The translations under genes were made by a program, and so were the position numbers. Below the pieces are notes generated by a model that was not told the origin of the DNA, made no database searches, and saw only the letters and a list, made by a program, of their open reading frames with translations. Below are positions 36,352-46,363 of a stretch of 64,000 nt of DNA, piece by piece (position 1 is the first letter of the stretch; each line of letters starts with the position of its first letter). This DNA is from Gallionella sp. (GTDB lineage: Bacteria; Pseudomonadota; Gammaproteobacteria; Burkholderiales; Gallionellaceae), in contig JAUSMR010000153.1 in NCBI GenBank assembly GCA_030645955.1, positions 37,489 to 101,488 on the forward strand, written 5' to 3'.

Positions 36352-38814
36352 TTAAAGTACAACGCGGCGCAAGCGCAGCGCATTCGTAATCACCGACACC
36401 GAGCTGAAACTCATCGCCGCCGCCGCGATGATAGGGGAAAGCAGCAGACCGAAGAACGGGTACAGCACACCCGCCGCAATAGGGATGCCGAGTACGTTGT
36501 AGATAAAAGCAAAAAATAAATTCTGCCGGATGTTGCGCATCGTGGCGCGGCTCAGGCGCACTGCGCGCACGATGCCGCGCAGATCGCCTTTGACCAGCGT
36601 AACACCCGCGCTTTCCATCGCCACGTCGGTTCCCGTTCCCATCGCAATGCCGACTTGCGCCTGGGCCAGCGCCGGTGCATCGTTGATGCCGTCGCCTGCC
36701 ATCGCCACAAAGCGGCCCTGCGCTTGCAGTTGCTTGACGATGGCGACCTTCTGCTCGGGCAGCACTTCCGCTTCGACACGGTCGATACCCAGCTTGCTTG
36801 CCACCGCCTCCGCCGTGATGCGGTTGTCGCCGGTCAGCATGATGACCTGCACACCTTCTTCATGCAGGGCGCGGATCGCCTCCAGCGTAGAAGCCTTGAC
36901 AGGGTCGGCCACGCCGATCAGTCCTGCCGCACTGCCGTCAATCGCCAGCAGCATCACCGTCTGGCCGTCGCCGCGCAAAACCTCGGCACGCGCCGGCAAT
37001 TCGCCCGCATTGATCTGCAATTCTTCGAACAGCTTGAGGTTACCCAGCGCGACCGCGCGGCCTTCGACCATTCCCATCACGCCTTTGCCGGTGATCGAAC
37101 GGAACTCGCTCACCGCAGCAAGCACGATGTTTTTTTCCTGCGCGCCGTTGACGATGGCTGCGGCCAGCGGGTGTTCGCTGGCGCGTTCCAGGCTGGCGCC
37201 CAGCCGCAGCACCTCGCTTTCGTCAAATCCGGGGAGCGGAATGACCGAGGTCAGTTTCGGCTTGCCCTCGGTCAACGTGCCGGTCTTGTCTACCACCAGC
37301 GTGTTCACCTTCTCCATGGTTTCCAGCGCCTCGGCATTCTTGATCAGCACACCGGCCTGTGCGCCGCGTCCGGTGCCGACCATGATGGACATCGGCGTGG
37401 CAAGACCCAGCGCACAGGGGCAGGCGATGATCAGCACCGCCACCGCGTTGACCACGGCATGCGCCAGACGCGGCTCAGGCCCCCAGAGGCCCCATACCGC
37501 CAGTGTGGCGAGCGCGACTCCTATCACCACCGGAACGAAATAACCCGCAGTAACATCGGCCAGGCGCTGGATCGGCGCGCGGCTGCGCTGCGCCTCGCTC
37601 ACCATGTGCACGATCTGCGCCAGCAGGGTATCGGCGCCAACGCGCTCGGCGCGCATCAATAAACTGCCAGTGCCGTTCACCGTGGCGCCGATCAGCCGCG
37701 CGCCTGCCGTTTTTTCCACCGGGATGGATTCGCCGGTCACCATGGATTCGTCCAGCGCACTTGCGCCTTCCAGCACCACGCCGTCCACCGGCACTTTCTC
37801 GCCGGGACGCACGCGCAGCACATCATTCGGCTGCACCTGCTCCAACGGAATATCTTCCTCGTTGCTGTTAAGGAGAAATTCGCGTAGCGATTCGATCGCT
37901 CCCTCGCCCGCTTGCGTGAGAGGGTTGGGGAGAGGGGAGCGCACGATACGTGCGGTCTTGGGCGCGAGACCCAACAGCAGTTTGATCGCTGCGCTGGTCT
38001 GGCTGCGCGCGCGCAGCTCCATCACCTGCCCGAGAAGCACCAACGCCATGATCACCGCCGCAGCCTCGAAATACACCGGCACCGTCCCCATCATGCTGCG
38101 CATCGCGGGCGGAAATATTCCGGGCAGCAGCATCGCCACCACGCTGTATGTCCACGCCACGCCGACGCCCAGCGCGATCAGGGTAAACATGTTGAGGCTG
38201 CGGTTGACCACCGATGCCCAGCCGCGCTGGAAGACAGGCCAGCCGCCCCACAGCACTGCGGGCGTGGCCAGTGCGAATTCCAGCCATTGCAGCGCCGTCA
38301 TCGAAACGGATTCCGGCATCGCTCGCGGCAGCAGGTCGGTGCCCATCGCCATCACGAACACCGGCAACGCCAATGCAGTGCTCACCCAGAAGCGGCGCGT
38401 CATGTCGTTCAATTCTGTATTGTCTTCTGATGTTGCGTTACGCGGTTCCAATGCCATGCCGCAGATCGGGCAACTGCCCGGTTCGCTGCGCACAATCTGC
38501 GGATGCATCGGGCAGGTGTATTCGACAGCTCCCGGCATTACCAGGAATTCAGGCTCTAAGGCCATACCGCACTTCGGGCAACTTCCCGGCGCAGGCTGGC
38601 GAATTTCAGGGTGCATCGGGCAGGTGTACATCACGCCCGGTTTGGCAACCTGATGCTCTGCCGGACGCGGCTCAAGATAAGTCTCTGGCAATGCCTGAAA
38701 CTTGGCCAGGCACTTGGCGCTGCAGAAATGATATTCGACGCCGCGATATTCGCAGTGGTGCGGAGACTCCGGCTTTACCGTCATGCCGCAAACCGGATCA
38801 ATGTTGGGTGTCAT
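36352..38814 (-). CDS. copA: Copper-translocating P1B-type ATPase CopA with YHS and two heavy-metal-binding modules
   Basis: An 820-residue Cu(I) export pump. The N-terminus has a YHS domain (residues 5-48) and two YTCPMHP…SCP-CGMAL modules (62-86 and 99-123) instead of the usual HMA CxxC domain. Core motifs: TGES 360-363, CPC 465-467, DKTGT 509-513, then SEHP and [10 protein letters not shown]. Residues about 293-316 ([14 protein letters not shown]…) come from an in-frame repeat between KTARIVR and EEDIPLEQV. The 5' end overlaps the HD-GYP gene by 17 bp. Duplicated C-terminal fragments occur at 33831 and 34246. Confidence 0.95.
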   Translation of the reverse strand: MTPNIDPVCGMTVKPESPHHCEYRGVEYHFCSAKCLAKFQALPETYLEPRPAEHQVAKPGVMYTCPMHPEIRQPAPGSCPKCGMALEPEFLVMPGAVEYTCPMHPQIVRSEPGSCPICGMALEPRNATSEDNTELNDMTRRFWVSTALALPVFVMAMGTDLLPRAMPESVSMTALQWLEFALATPAVLWGGWPVFQRGWASVVNRSLNMFTLIALGVGVAWTYSVVAMLLPGIFPPAMRSMMGTVPVYFEAAAVIMALVLLGQVMELRARSQTSAAIKLLLGLAPKTARIVRSPLPNPLTQAGEGAIESLREFLLNSNEEDIPLEQVQPNDVLRVRPGEKVPVDGVVLEGASALDESMVTGESIPVEKTAGARLIGATVNGTGSLLMRAERVGADTLLAQIVHMVSEAQRSRAPIQRLADVTAGYFVPVVIGVALATLAVWGLWGPEPRLAHAVVNAVAVLIIACPCALGLATPMSIMVGTGRGAQAGVLIKNAEALETMEKVNTLVVDKTGTLTEGKPKLTSVIPLPGFDESEVLRLGASLERASEHPLAAAIVNGAQEKNIVLAAVSEFRSITGKGVMGMVEGRAVALGNLKLFEELQINAGELPARAEVLRGDGQTVMLLAIDGSAAGLIGVADPVKASTLEAIRALHEEGVQVIMLTGDNRITAEAVASKLGIDRVEAEVLPEQKVAIVKQLQAQGRFVAMAGDGINDAPALAQAQVGIAMGTGTDVAMESAGVTLVKGDLRGIVRAVRLSRATMRNIRQNLFFAFIYNVLGIPIAAGVLYPFFGLLLSPIIAAAAMSFSSVSVITNALRLRRVVL
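37880..37945 (-). repeat. CCCTCTCCC-type repeat inside copA
   Basis: The sequence CTCCCTCGCCCGCTTGCGTGAG followed by AGGGTTGGGGAGAGGGGAG is a degenerate member of the palindromic family seen at 11889 and in hpnE and cusA. It is read in frame as [13 protein letters not shown]. It lies in the actuator-domain loop, where an insertion would be tolerated. Confidence 0.65.
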
Positions 38815-39472
38815 GTTCTGCTCCTTTCATTTGTGTTTTCGAAATGGCCGGGTCATTCGGCAGCATGCACTTGACATCCACCATTTCGCGCAACGCTGTT
38901 TCCTCAGCCAGAAATGCCTGCACTGCCACCGGATCGAATTGTGTGCCGCTCATCCTGACAATCTCATCACGTGCCTGTTCAAACGAATTTGCTTTACGAT
39001 AAGGGCGGTCAGAAGTAATGGCGTCTAGGGTATCGATTACGGCAAATAGTCTCGCGCCCAGGCTGATTTGTTCGCCACGCAGTCCGCGCGGATAACCACT
39101 GCCATCGAAACGCTCCTCATGGCTGAGCACGATCTCGGCGGCTTCCCCCATGTCAGGAATTTGCGAGACGATGCGGTATCCTTTTTCGGGATGAGTTCGC
39201 ATAGTATTCCACTCATCTTCATTGAGCGCACCCTGCTTCAATAAAATTGCATCCGGTATCCCGATCTTGCCTATGTCGTGAAGCAAGGAGCCCCAATAAA
39301 TCTGGCGCAGTTGATGAGGGTCATTGATGAAACGGCGCGCCAGCACCAAGGTATGGCAGGCTACTCGTTTGGAGTGGTCGCCGGTTTCATGCTCACGTAT
39401 ATCCAAAGCCTCGGCCAATGCCTCGGCAAAGGTGTCATCTACCCGTTCTAAAACATCAGCCTCGGTATTCAT
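38798..39472 (-). CDS. HD-GYP domain phosphodiesterase-like protein
   Basis: A 224-residue protein that is nearly all HD-GYP domain: the HD motif [12 protein letters not shown] (about residues 63-74), HHE-type [17 protein letters not shown] (about 117-133, holding GYP) and [13 protein letters not shown]. These enzymes degrade cyclic di-GMP in the cytoplasm. No receiver or sensor domain is present, so input must come from a partner. Its end overlaps copA by 17 bp, an unusual link between second-messenger turnover and copper export. Confidence 0.9.
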   Translation of the reverse strand: MNTEADVLERVDDTFAEALAEALDIREHETGDHSKRVACHTLVLARRFINDPHQLRQIYWGSLLHDIGKIGIPDAILLKQGALNEDEWNTMRTHPEKGYRIVSQIPDMGEAAEIVLSHEERFDGSGYPRGLRGEQISLGARLFAVIDTLDAITSDRPYRKANSFEQARDEIVRMSGTQFDPVAVQAFLAEETALREMVDVKCMLPNDPAISKTQMKGAEHDTQH

Positions 39473-39497
39473 GGCACCTCATCAACCAGGTAACTGC

Positions 39498-39938
39498 TCA
39501 TTTCAGCAACCATTTGAAACTTCTTGGAGAGGCGTCGCCTGCCAGGCGTATCTGCAATTCCACTGACGCCGGTTGTGGAGCAATCGCCCTGAAGCGCAAT
39601 AATCCCTTGCGGTGATGTCCTCCCGGCGGCGCACCTTCCCAGCCCAGAGGCGTGTATTGCTTGCCATCCGCAATGAGCATCGATGACTTGACCAGATCAT
39701 CGCCCAATGCCTTGGTATGGGTTTCCAGGGTCACTTCAAAGTCCCATGTTTTCGCTTCGTTCGGAATATGTTGCAATGTGGCCGTAACTTTTATTTCCCG
39801 CTCATTGCTCACTTGCGGCTCATACCCGGATTCCGCTGCGTTGCTCACCGCAATGATCCTGACCACCCCGAAGCCATCGGTGCAGGAATAAGCGGCTATT
39901 GCCGCAACAGCCAAACCAGTCAAGAATTGTTTACGCAT
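39498..39938 (-). CDS. Secreted hypothetical protein
   Basis: A 146-residue protein with an N-terminal hydrophobic signal (LTGLAVAAIAAYSC, C19 possibly a lipoprotein site but without a good lipobox). A beta-rich domain follows (REIKVTATLQHIPNEAKTWDFEVTLETHT). I do not recognise the family. Its start overlaps the end of the upstream YHS-membrane gene by 19 bp, so they are probably translated together. It may be a periplasmic accessory of the copper island. Confidence 0.7.
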   Translation of the reverse strand: MRKQFLTGLAVAAIAAYSCTDGFGVVRIIAVSNAAESGYEPQVSNEREIKVTATLQHIPNEAKTWDFEVTLETHTKALGDDLVKSSMLIADGKQYTPLGWEGAPPGGHHRKGLLRFRAIAPQPASVELQIRLAGDASPRSFKWLLK

Positions 39939-40654
39939 TTTTTATGCTCCTTGGTAGCTTGAATAACCTTCGGCAAGATATACAGAATACCGGCAGCGTT
40001 AAATGCCAGACCCAGCCAGAACAACTCGACCTGGTATTCTGCAACTACAGCGAGAATGCCGGTGACTCCCAGAATGGGCAAAATATTGGCCAGGTAATGC
40101 GCGCAGCAGGAAACCATCGCGGCAGTAGAGGTCGTGCCGGATACGGCAACCACTTTGCCTGAAGCGCCATGTTGTCCAACGAGGTTTTTGAGGTATGTGT
40201 AGAGTCCAACCTGGATGCCGAAACCCAGCGCAAGGGGTACGATGAAATACCAGAATTTTGCGAATTGCTCGAACGCGAAGTCCACCCCGGAAATCAGGCT
40301 GACCACCCCAAAATAGATGACGAGCAAAAAAACAAATGCTCCCATTCCAAACTGGAGCGGCCTGAGGATTCCCGCTGCCGTTGCGACCGGCGATTCTTCC
40401 TCAAGAGCCATGCCGCATTTTGGACACGAGCCGGGTGTTGCCTGACGCACCTCCGGGTGCATCGGGCAGGTATAAATTCCGGTCGCCTGAACAGCGGCTG
40501 ACGCAACCGGCTTAAGGTATTTAGCGGGGTTTGCCTGAAACTTTACCAGGCAATGCTGCGAGCAAAAGTAATAGCGCTCACCCGCATGTTCCACACTATG
40601 CCGTGACTCGCTGTCAACCTTCATTCCGCATACCGGGTCTGTGGTAGCGCTCAT
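39920..40654 (-). CDS. YHS plus heavy-metal-binding domain fused to a membrane domain
   Basis: A 244-residue protein. A YHS domain (residues 5-48: DPVCGMKV, YFCSQHC) and one YTCPMHP…SCPKCGMAL module (about 61-85) precede a membrane part with about four helices (residues 105-230). The membrane part contains CCAHYLANILP, a possible metal site. The N-terminus copies that of CopA but no ATPase follows. It could be a metal-binding membrane partner; transport is not shown. It overlaps the next gene by 19 bp. Confidence 0.8.
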   Translation of the reverse strand: MSATTDPVCGMKVDSESRHSVEHAGERYYFCSQHCLVKFQANPAKYLKPVASAAVQATGIYTCPMHPEVRQATPGSCPKCGMALEEESPVATAAGILRPLQFGMGAFVFLLVIYFGVVSLISGVDFAFEQFAKFWYFIVPLALGFGIQVGLYTYLKNLVGQHGASGKVVAVSGTTSTAAMVSCCAHYLANILPILGVTGILAVVAEYQVELFWLGLAFNAAGILYILPKVIQATKEHKKCVNNS

Positions 40655-40712
40655 GGGCTGTTCCTTTCAAGTGCATGAATCGGAAGTTTCGCTTCGCCGG
40701 AAATATCGGAAA

Positions 40713-42407
40713 TCATCGCGCGTATGCTTCCGTCGCATAGCGGCGCATCATGCGGTGGCTGTTGAAATATGAGGCGTTCTTGCTGATCGCTCCCTTCATC
40801 ACCTTGATCCACCCGCCGTCGCTGTGGCCGTAATACAGCGGCAGCACCACCTGTTCGAGCTTGTCGTAAAGCATTTGTGCGTTGCCGTCGGCCATTCCCG
40901 CCGTATCGCCGATTGCCCAGCCGGTCAAGCCCTCAATGCAGCCCTCAATCCACCAGCCATCGAGCACCGAGAGATTGGGCACGCCGTTGAACGCGGCTTT
41001 CATGCCGCTGGTGCCCGAAGCCTCGAGTGGCGGCAGCGGCGTGTTGAGCCACACGTCCGCTCCTGCGGTCAGCGTCTGGGCAAGCGCCAGATCATAATCG
41101 GGCAGATAGACCACCGGTATCGTGCCGGCAAGGGCACGCGCATGTGCATGCAGTTGCTCAATCAGGTGCTTGCCGTTTTCATCATGCGGATGCGCCTTGC
41201 CGGCGAGCACAATCTGGAACGGATAGTTGCGCGCAATTGCCCGCAACCTTTCCAGGTCAAAGAACAGAAGATCCGGGCGCTTGTATGCCGTCATGCGCCG
41301 CGCGAAGCCGAAAATCGGGACATTGGGTTGCAGCAACACGCCGGTGAGTGCCTGCACTTTATCGATGAGATGTTGTTTCGCCTGAACATGCGCTTCCCAA
41401 ACCGCGGCTTCCGGGATGCAGCAGTCGGCGCGCATCAGCAACTGTGGCTCGTGGCACCAACCCGGGAGGTAATGGTCATAAAGCTGGCGAAAACCTTCTG
41501 CGGCCCAGGTATACGGGTGCACGCCGTTGGTGATTGCATGCACCTTGTAGCCGGGAAACATCGCGTTGGACACTTCGGCATGTTTTCTGGCGACGCCGTT
41601 TACATACTCGCTCAGGTTCAGCGCCAGCCTGGTCATGTTGAGACTGTCTTCACCGGCCAAGCGCTTGATGGTTTCGATATCGAAGCCGTTGTCGATAATG
41701 CGCTGCACGATATCGTAGGGAAAGCGGTCATGCCCGGCCTCGACCGGAGTATGGGTGGTAAAGCTGCACAGCTGGCGCACGCGCGGGAGGTCATAGTGCG
41801 ATTCGCCGGGCCGCAGGTGCTCGGTGGAATAAGTAAAACGCCGCATCAGTTCCAGCCCGAGCAGCGCGGAATGCCCCTCGTTCATGTGGTAATGCCTGAT
41901 CGTGAAGCCGATCGCATTCAGCATGCGCACGCCGCCCAGCCCGAGCACCACTTCCTGCTTGAGCCGGTAGACGTTGTCGCCGCCGTAGAGGTAGTGGGTA
42001 ATTTCGCGGTCGCTGCTGCTGTTCTCATCCAGGTCGGTATCGAGCAGCAACACCGGCTGACGGCCTCCCATATGGCTTTCGAGCACATACAGCCAGGCGC
42101 CGATCCAGACCGTGCGGCCGTCGATCTGCACGGCAATCTTGGCATCGAGGGGTTGCGCCCAGTGCCTGATATCCCACGTTTCGGCATGCTCCATCTGCCG
42201 TCCCTGTGCGTCAATCTCCTGACGGAAATAGCCGGCATGGCTTACCAGGCTGACCGCCACCATAGGCAGTTCAAGGTCGGCAGCCGATCTTACCGTGTCG
42301 CCGGCGAGTACCCCCAACCCTCCGGCGTAGGTCGGAATTTCATTGCGCAGCGCAATCTCCATCGAGAAGTACGCAATGCGCGGTTCGTGAATAAATTCGT
42401 CCAGCAT
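40713..42407 (-). CDS. Alpha-glucan (glycogen/maltodextrin) phosphorylase, short type
   Basis: A 564-residue GT35 phosphorylase that releases glucose-1-phosphate from alpha-glucans. RIAYFSMEIALRNEIPTYAG is near the N-terminus, YHMNEGHSALLGLE in the middle, and the PLP-lysine motif EASGTSGMKAAFNG near the end. It is shorter than E. coli GlgP (about 815) and belongs to the compact bacterial type. ATG 42407 is chosen: AGGAGG lies nine bases upstream, too close to the preceding in-frame ATG. It interrupts the copper island without a functional link. Confidence 0.9.
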   Translation of the reverse strand: MLDEFIHEPRIAYFSMEIALRNEIPTYAGGLGVLAGDTVRSAADLELPMVAVSLVSHAGYFRQEIDAQGRQMEHAETWDIRHWAQPLDAKIAVQIDGRTVWIGAWLYVLESHMGGRQPVLLLDTDLDENSSSDREITHYLYGGDNVYRLKQEVVLGLGGVRMLNAIGFTIRHYHMNEGHSALLGLELMRRFTYSTEHLRPGESHYDLPRVRQLCSFTTHTPVEAGHDRFPYDIVQRIIDNGFDIETIKRLAGEDSLNMTRLALNLSEYVNGVARKHAEVSNAMFPGYKVHAITNGVHPYTWAAEGFRQLYDHYLPGWCHEPQLLMRADCCIPEAAVWEAHVQAKQHLIDKVQALTGVLLQPNVPIFGFARRMTAYKRPDLLFFDLERLRAIARNYPFQIVLAGKAHPHDENGKHLIEQLHAHARALAGTIPVVYLPDYDLALAQTLTAGADVWLNTPLPPLEASGTSGMKAAFNGVPNLSVLDGWWIEGCIEGLTGWAIGDTAGMADGNAQMLYDKLEQVVLPLYYGHSDGGWIKVMKGAISKNASYFNSHRMMRRYATEAYAR

Positions 42408-42603
42408 GATTACCATCCTCCTGTATGCCCTAATCCATACCCCGCAAGATACGCCGGTTAAAGCTCAAAGCACAACCTCGGATTGATTGAGTGTCATGCT
42501 GACATCACTTTCAGTTGCACCGAACAGTCCGTATGCGAATCCACCCAATGTTTACGGCTTGCCGCTCTTGAGCACAGTCGGTCCCAGCCCGCTTACCCGT
42601 TGA

Positions 42604-42945
42604 TTACCTGCGTTCGATCTTGACGATTACCCATACCAGGTCATCCGGTTTGAGTTGCCTCAGCTCAAACCGCACAGCGTCACCCGCCTTGAGGCCATCC
42701 AGCAACGAGGCTTTTACTACGCTGAAGTCCATCATCATGGCCGACCAGCCGAGCGATTTGATCGGCTCGTGCGCCAGCTTGATGCGCAATTTTGCACGAT
42801 CCACGGACACCACCTTGCCTGTGCCCTGATGGCTGGCTTGTTCGGTTTTTTTCTGCGCCTCCATACCCGCCATCGGCTGGGCAGCCAGCGGCAATGGCGC
42901 CACGCCAGCCAACAACAGGGCGATTATTACAATTCGGTTTTTCAT
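42604..42945 (-). CDS. cusF: CusF-like periplasmic copper-binding protein
   Basis: A 113-residue secreted protein (signal through about residue 22, LAAQ). The CusF copper site has the family tryptophan and methionines: LGWSAMMMDFSV (about residues 65-76). CusF carries Cu(I)/Ag(I) to the CusB adaptor in the periplasm. It lies 75 bp downstream of cusA. ATG 42945 starts at the signal peptide. A second CusF-type domain is fused to the CusB encoded upstream. Confidence 0.88.
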   Translation of the reverse strand: MKNRIVIIALLLAGVAPLPLAAQPMAGMEAQKKTEQASHQGTGKVVSVDRAKLRIKLAHEPIKSLGWSAMMMDFSVVKASLLDGLKAGDAVRFELRQLKPDDLVWVIVKIERR

Positions 42946-43020
42946 TGTGCTCTCCATTCGTTGCCTTGCCGGACATTCCCAACAACGCTTCGACTGCTGC
43001 CCGTTTACAGTCAAGTCTTG

Positions 43021-46000
43021 TTACGGCCTGCGCAATCCTATTTCCTTCACCAGCGCATAAATTGCCGGGATCACCAGCAGCGTCAGCACGGTGGAAGAAA
43101 TCATGCCGCCCACCATCGGCGCCGCAATGCGGCGCATTACCTCGGAGCCGGTGCCGGTTCCCCACATGATGGGCAACAGCCCGGCCATGATTGCGACTAC
43201 CGTCATCATCTTCGGCCGTACCCGCTCTACCGCACCTTCCATAACCGCTGCGTAGAGATCGCCAGTAGATGGATATTGCCCTTCAGCCGCACGTTTCGCC
43301 TTGATCTGTTCCCAGGCGTTTTCCAGATAGATCAGCATCACCACGCCGGTTTCAGCAGCGACTCCGGCCAGAGCGATGAAGCCCACCGCAACGGCAACCG
43401 ACAGGTTGTAGCCGAGCAGCCAAAGCAGCCACACGCCGCCGACTAGCGCGAACGGCACCGACAGCATCACGATTAACGATTCCGTCACGCGCCTGAAGTT
43501 GAGATAAAGCAGCAAAAAGATAATCAGCAGGGTGATCGGTATCACGATTTTCATCTTGGCTTCGGCGCGTTCCATGTATTCGAATTGCCCGCTCCATGTC
43601 GCGTAGTAACCGGGCGGGAATTTCACGCTTGAAGCCACCGCACGACGGGCATCAGCCACATACGAACCGATGTCCCGGTCGCGGATGTCCACAAAAATAT
43701 AGGCGGACAGCAGCGCGTTCTCGGTGCGGATGGCGGGCGCTCCCCTGACTACCTCCACCTTGGCGAGCTGCCCGAGCGGGATCATCGCGCCCTCCATGGT
43801 TGGCACCAGCACTTCGCGCGCAATCAGCTCGGGACTGCTGCGCAACTCGCGCGGATAGCGGACGATGACACCGAAGCGTTCGCGGCCCTCCACCGTCGTG
43901 GTCACCATCTCGCCACCGAGTGCGGTAGAGATGACATCCAGCAAGTCGCCCACTGGCATTCCGTAACGCGCAAGCGCCTCCCGGTCCGGCTCGATATCGA
44001 GGTAGAAACCGCCGGTAATGCGCTCGGCAAAGGCGCTGGTGGTGCCCGGAACATTCTTGACCACTGCTTCGATGTCCTTGGCCACACGCTCTATCCCTTC
44101 CAGATCCTTGCCATACACCTTGATGCCGATCGGTGTGCGGATACCGGTAGCGAGCATATCGAGACGCGCCTTGATCGGCATGGTCCACGAGTTGGCCATA
44201 CCAGGAAATTGCAATGCCTTGTCCATTTCCGCGATCAGCTTGTCGATGTTCATACCGGGTCGCCACTCCGCCTCGGGCTTGAGGTTGATCACCGTCTCGA
44301 ACATCTCCGGCGGGGCCGGATCGGTGGCCGTCTGCGCGCGTCCCGCTTTGCCATACACGGATGCAACTTCGGGAAAACTCTTGATGATCTTGTCCTGCGT
44401 CTGCAACAGCTCCGCAGCCTTGGTGATGGACATGGCAGGCAGCGAGGCAGGCATATAAAGCAGCGTGCCCTCGTTGAGGGTCGGCATGAACTCGGAACCC
44501 AGCCTTGTCGCCGGATAGATGGAAACACCCAGCACCACCAGCGCGGCGAAGATGGTCGCTTTCTTCCAGCGCATCACCGCCGCAATGATCGGTCGATAAA
44601 CCCAGATCAAAAAGCGGTTCAGCGGATTCTTCGCCTCCGGCATGATTTTGCCGCGAATGAACAGCAGCATCAGCACCGGAACCAGCGTGATGGACAGCAA
44701 CGCTGCGCCCGCCATGGAAAAAGTCTTGGTAAATGCGAGCGGGGAGAACAGCCGCCCTTCTTGCCCTTCCAGCGTGAACACCGGCAGGAACGAAACAGTG
44801 ATGATCAGCAGCGAGAAAAATAATGCCGGGCCGACTTCCTTGCAGGCGGCGAGGATGGCTTTAGCGCGCAGCCCCATTGTCCCTTCCCCTTCAGGGGGAA
44901 GCGAGCCAACCCATCCCCCTCCCAGTTGCCCCCTCGCTGACGCTCTCCCCCTTGAAAGGGGAGGGGCGATCGTCCCTTCCCCTTCAGGGGGAAGGTTAGG
45001 AGGGGGATGGGTTCGATGGGGGTGGGTTGAGGGCGCCGCACTTTCCCCCATCCCCCTCCCAGTTGCCCCCTCGCTGACGCTCTCCCCCTTGAAGGGGGAG
45101 GGGTTATCAAGTCGCTCCAGATGTTTGTGCGCGTTCTCGATCATCACGATCGCGGCATCCACCATCGCACCGATGGCAATCGCAATTCCACCCAGGCTCA
45201 TGATGTTGGAATTCATGCCCAGCGCGCGCATGGCGATAATGGCGATCAGCACGCCGACGGGCAGCATCACGATGGCCACCAGCGCGCTGCGCACATGCAT
45301 CAGGAACACCATGCACACCAGTGCGACGATGATGCTTTCCTCAAGCAGTGTGCGCTTCAAGGTCGCGATAGCGCGGTGGATCAGATCGGAACGGTCATAC
45401 ACCGCCTGAATAGTCACTCCTTCCGGCAAACCAGGAGCAATTTCGGCAATTTTGCTTTTGATGTTCGCTATCACCTCCAGCGCGTTCTGGCCATAGCGCG
45501 CCATGACGATACCGGACACCACCTCACCTTCACCGTTCAACTCGGTGAGACCGCGCCGCTCGTCCGGGCCGAGCTCGACACGCGCAATGTCGCGAATAAG
45601 CACCGGTGTGCCGCGTTCCGATTTCACTACCAGATTCTCGATGTCGCCCGCGCCGCGCAAGTAGCCCTTGCCGCGCACCATGTACTCGGTCTCGGCCATT
45701 TCCACCACACGCCCGCCGACATCGCGATTGGACTCGCGGATCACCTGCGTGACCTTCATCAGGGGGATGCCATAGGCGCGCAGCTTCACCGGATCCACCG
45801 TCACCTGATACTGCTGCACGAAGCCGCCGACGGAAGCCACCTCCGATACCCCGTGTGCCTTGGTGAGCTGATAACGCAGATACCAATCCTGGATGGTGCG
45901 CAGTTCTGCCAGCGTCTTGTTCACGCCGATCACCGCATACTGATACACCCAGCCGACACCGGTCGCATCCGGGCCGATCTGCGGCGTAATGCCCCTGGGC

Positions 46001-46362
46001 AGTTTGCCGGAAGCGAAGTTAAGGTACTCCAGCACCCGTGAGCGTGCCCAATAGAGATCGGTGCCATCCTCGAAAATGACATACACGAAGGACGCGCCGA
46101 AGACCGAGAAACCGCGCACCACCCTGGATTTCGGCACCGAAATCATGGAAGTGGTCAGCGGATAGGTCACCTGATCTTCCACCACTTGCGGCGCCTGGCC
46201 TGGGTATTCGGTATAGACGATCACCTGCACATCGGACAAATCGGGCAGCGCATCCAGCGGGGTTTTGATGACGGCATAGATGCCCGCCAGCGTGATGAAC
46301 AGCGTGGCGAGAATCACCAGGAAGCGATTGCGCGCCGACCAGTCGATGATGGTGTTTAACAT
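43021..46362 (-). CDS. cusA: CusA/CzcA heavy-metal RND efflux pump with large in-frame repeat insertion
   Basis: A 1113-residue inner-membrane proton-driven metal pump, normally about 1030-1050 residues. The family N-terminus is LNTIIDWSARNRFLVILATL, and the motif FLPVFTLEGQEGRLFSPLAFTKTF is intact. Residues about 417-495, between HKHLERLD and RAKAILAACKEVGP in the loop after TM4, are a low-complexity insert. It is encoded by back-to-back CCCCCTT…AAGGGG repeats (44878-45110). The insert keeps frame. The pump forms a tripartite system with CusB and CusC just upstream; methionine content suggests Cu/Ag rather than Zn/Co, but this is inference. Confidence 0.93.
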   Translation of the reverse strand: MLNTIIDWSARNRFLVILATLFITLAGIYAVIKTPLDALPDLSDVQVIVYTEYPGQAPQVVEDQVTYPLTTSMISVPKSRVVRGFSVFGASFVYVIFEDGTDLYWARSRVLEYLNFASGKLPRGITPQIGPDATGVGWVYQYAVIGVNKTLAELRTIQDWYLRYQLTKAHGVSEVASVGGFVQQYQVTVDPVKLRAYGIPLMKVTQVIRESNRDVGGRVVEMAETEYMVRGKGYLRGAGDIENLVVKSERGTPVLIRDIARVELGPDERRGLTELNGEGEVVSGIVMARYGQNALEVIANIKSKIAEIAPGLPEGVTIQAVYDRSDLIHRAIATLKRTLLEESIIVALVCMVFLMHVRSALVAIVMLPVGVLIAIIAMRALGMNSNIMSLGGIAIAIGAMVDAAIVMIENAHKHLERLDNPSPFKGESVSEGATGRGMGESAAPSTHPHRTHPPPNLPPEGEGTIAPPLSRGRASARGQLGGGWVGSLPPEGEGTMGLRAKAILAACKEVGPALFFSLLIITVSFLPVFTLEGQEGRLFSPLAFTKTFSMAGAALLSITLVPVLMLLFIRGKIMPEAKNPLNRFLIWVYRPIIAAVMRWKKATIFAALVVLGVSIYPATRLGSEFMPTLNEGTLLYMPASLPAMSITKAAELLQTQDKIIKSFPEVASVYGKAGRAQTATDPAPPEMFETVINLKPEAEWRPGMNIDKLIAEMDKALQFPGMANSWTMPIKARLDMLATGIRTPIGIKVYGKDLEGIERVAKDIEAVVKNVPGTTSAFAERITGGFYLDIEPDREALARYGMPVGDLLDVISTALGGEMVTTTVEGRERFGVIVRYPRELRSSPELIAREVLVPTMEGAMIPLGQLAKVEVVRGAPAIRTENALLSAYIFVDIRDRDIGSYVADARRAVASSVKFPPGYYATWSGQFEYMERAEAKMKIVIPITLLIIFLLLYLNFRRVTESLIVMLSVPFALVGGVWLLWLLGYNLSVAVAVGFIALAGVAAETGVVMLIYLENAWEQIKAKRAAEGQYPSTGDLYAAVMEGAVERVRPKMMTVVAIMAGLLPIMWGTGTGSEVMRRIAAPMVGGMISSTVLTLLVIPAIYALVKEIGLRRP
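44878..45110 (-). repeat. Compound palindromic repeat array inside cusA
   Basis: About 230 bp. Two direct copies of a block containing CCCTCCCAGTTGCCCCCTCG (44925 and 45055) and two copies of CCCTTCCCCTTCAGGGGGAAG (44880 and 44973) are arranged with a GATGGGTTCGATGGGGGTGG centre. It resembles the intergenic composite at about 11889-11998, and it is translated without a stop. Confidence 0.85.
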
Positions 46363-46363
46363 G

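Noticed and set aside
40824..42461. Very long plus-strand frame (545 codons) opposite the phosphorylase
   Set aside because: Antisense shadow caused by GC-rich codon bias; the minus frame has clear GT35 motifs.
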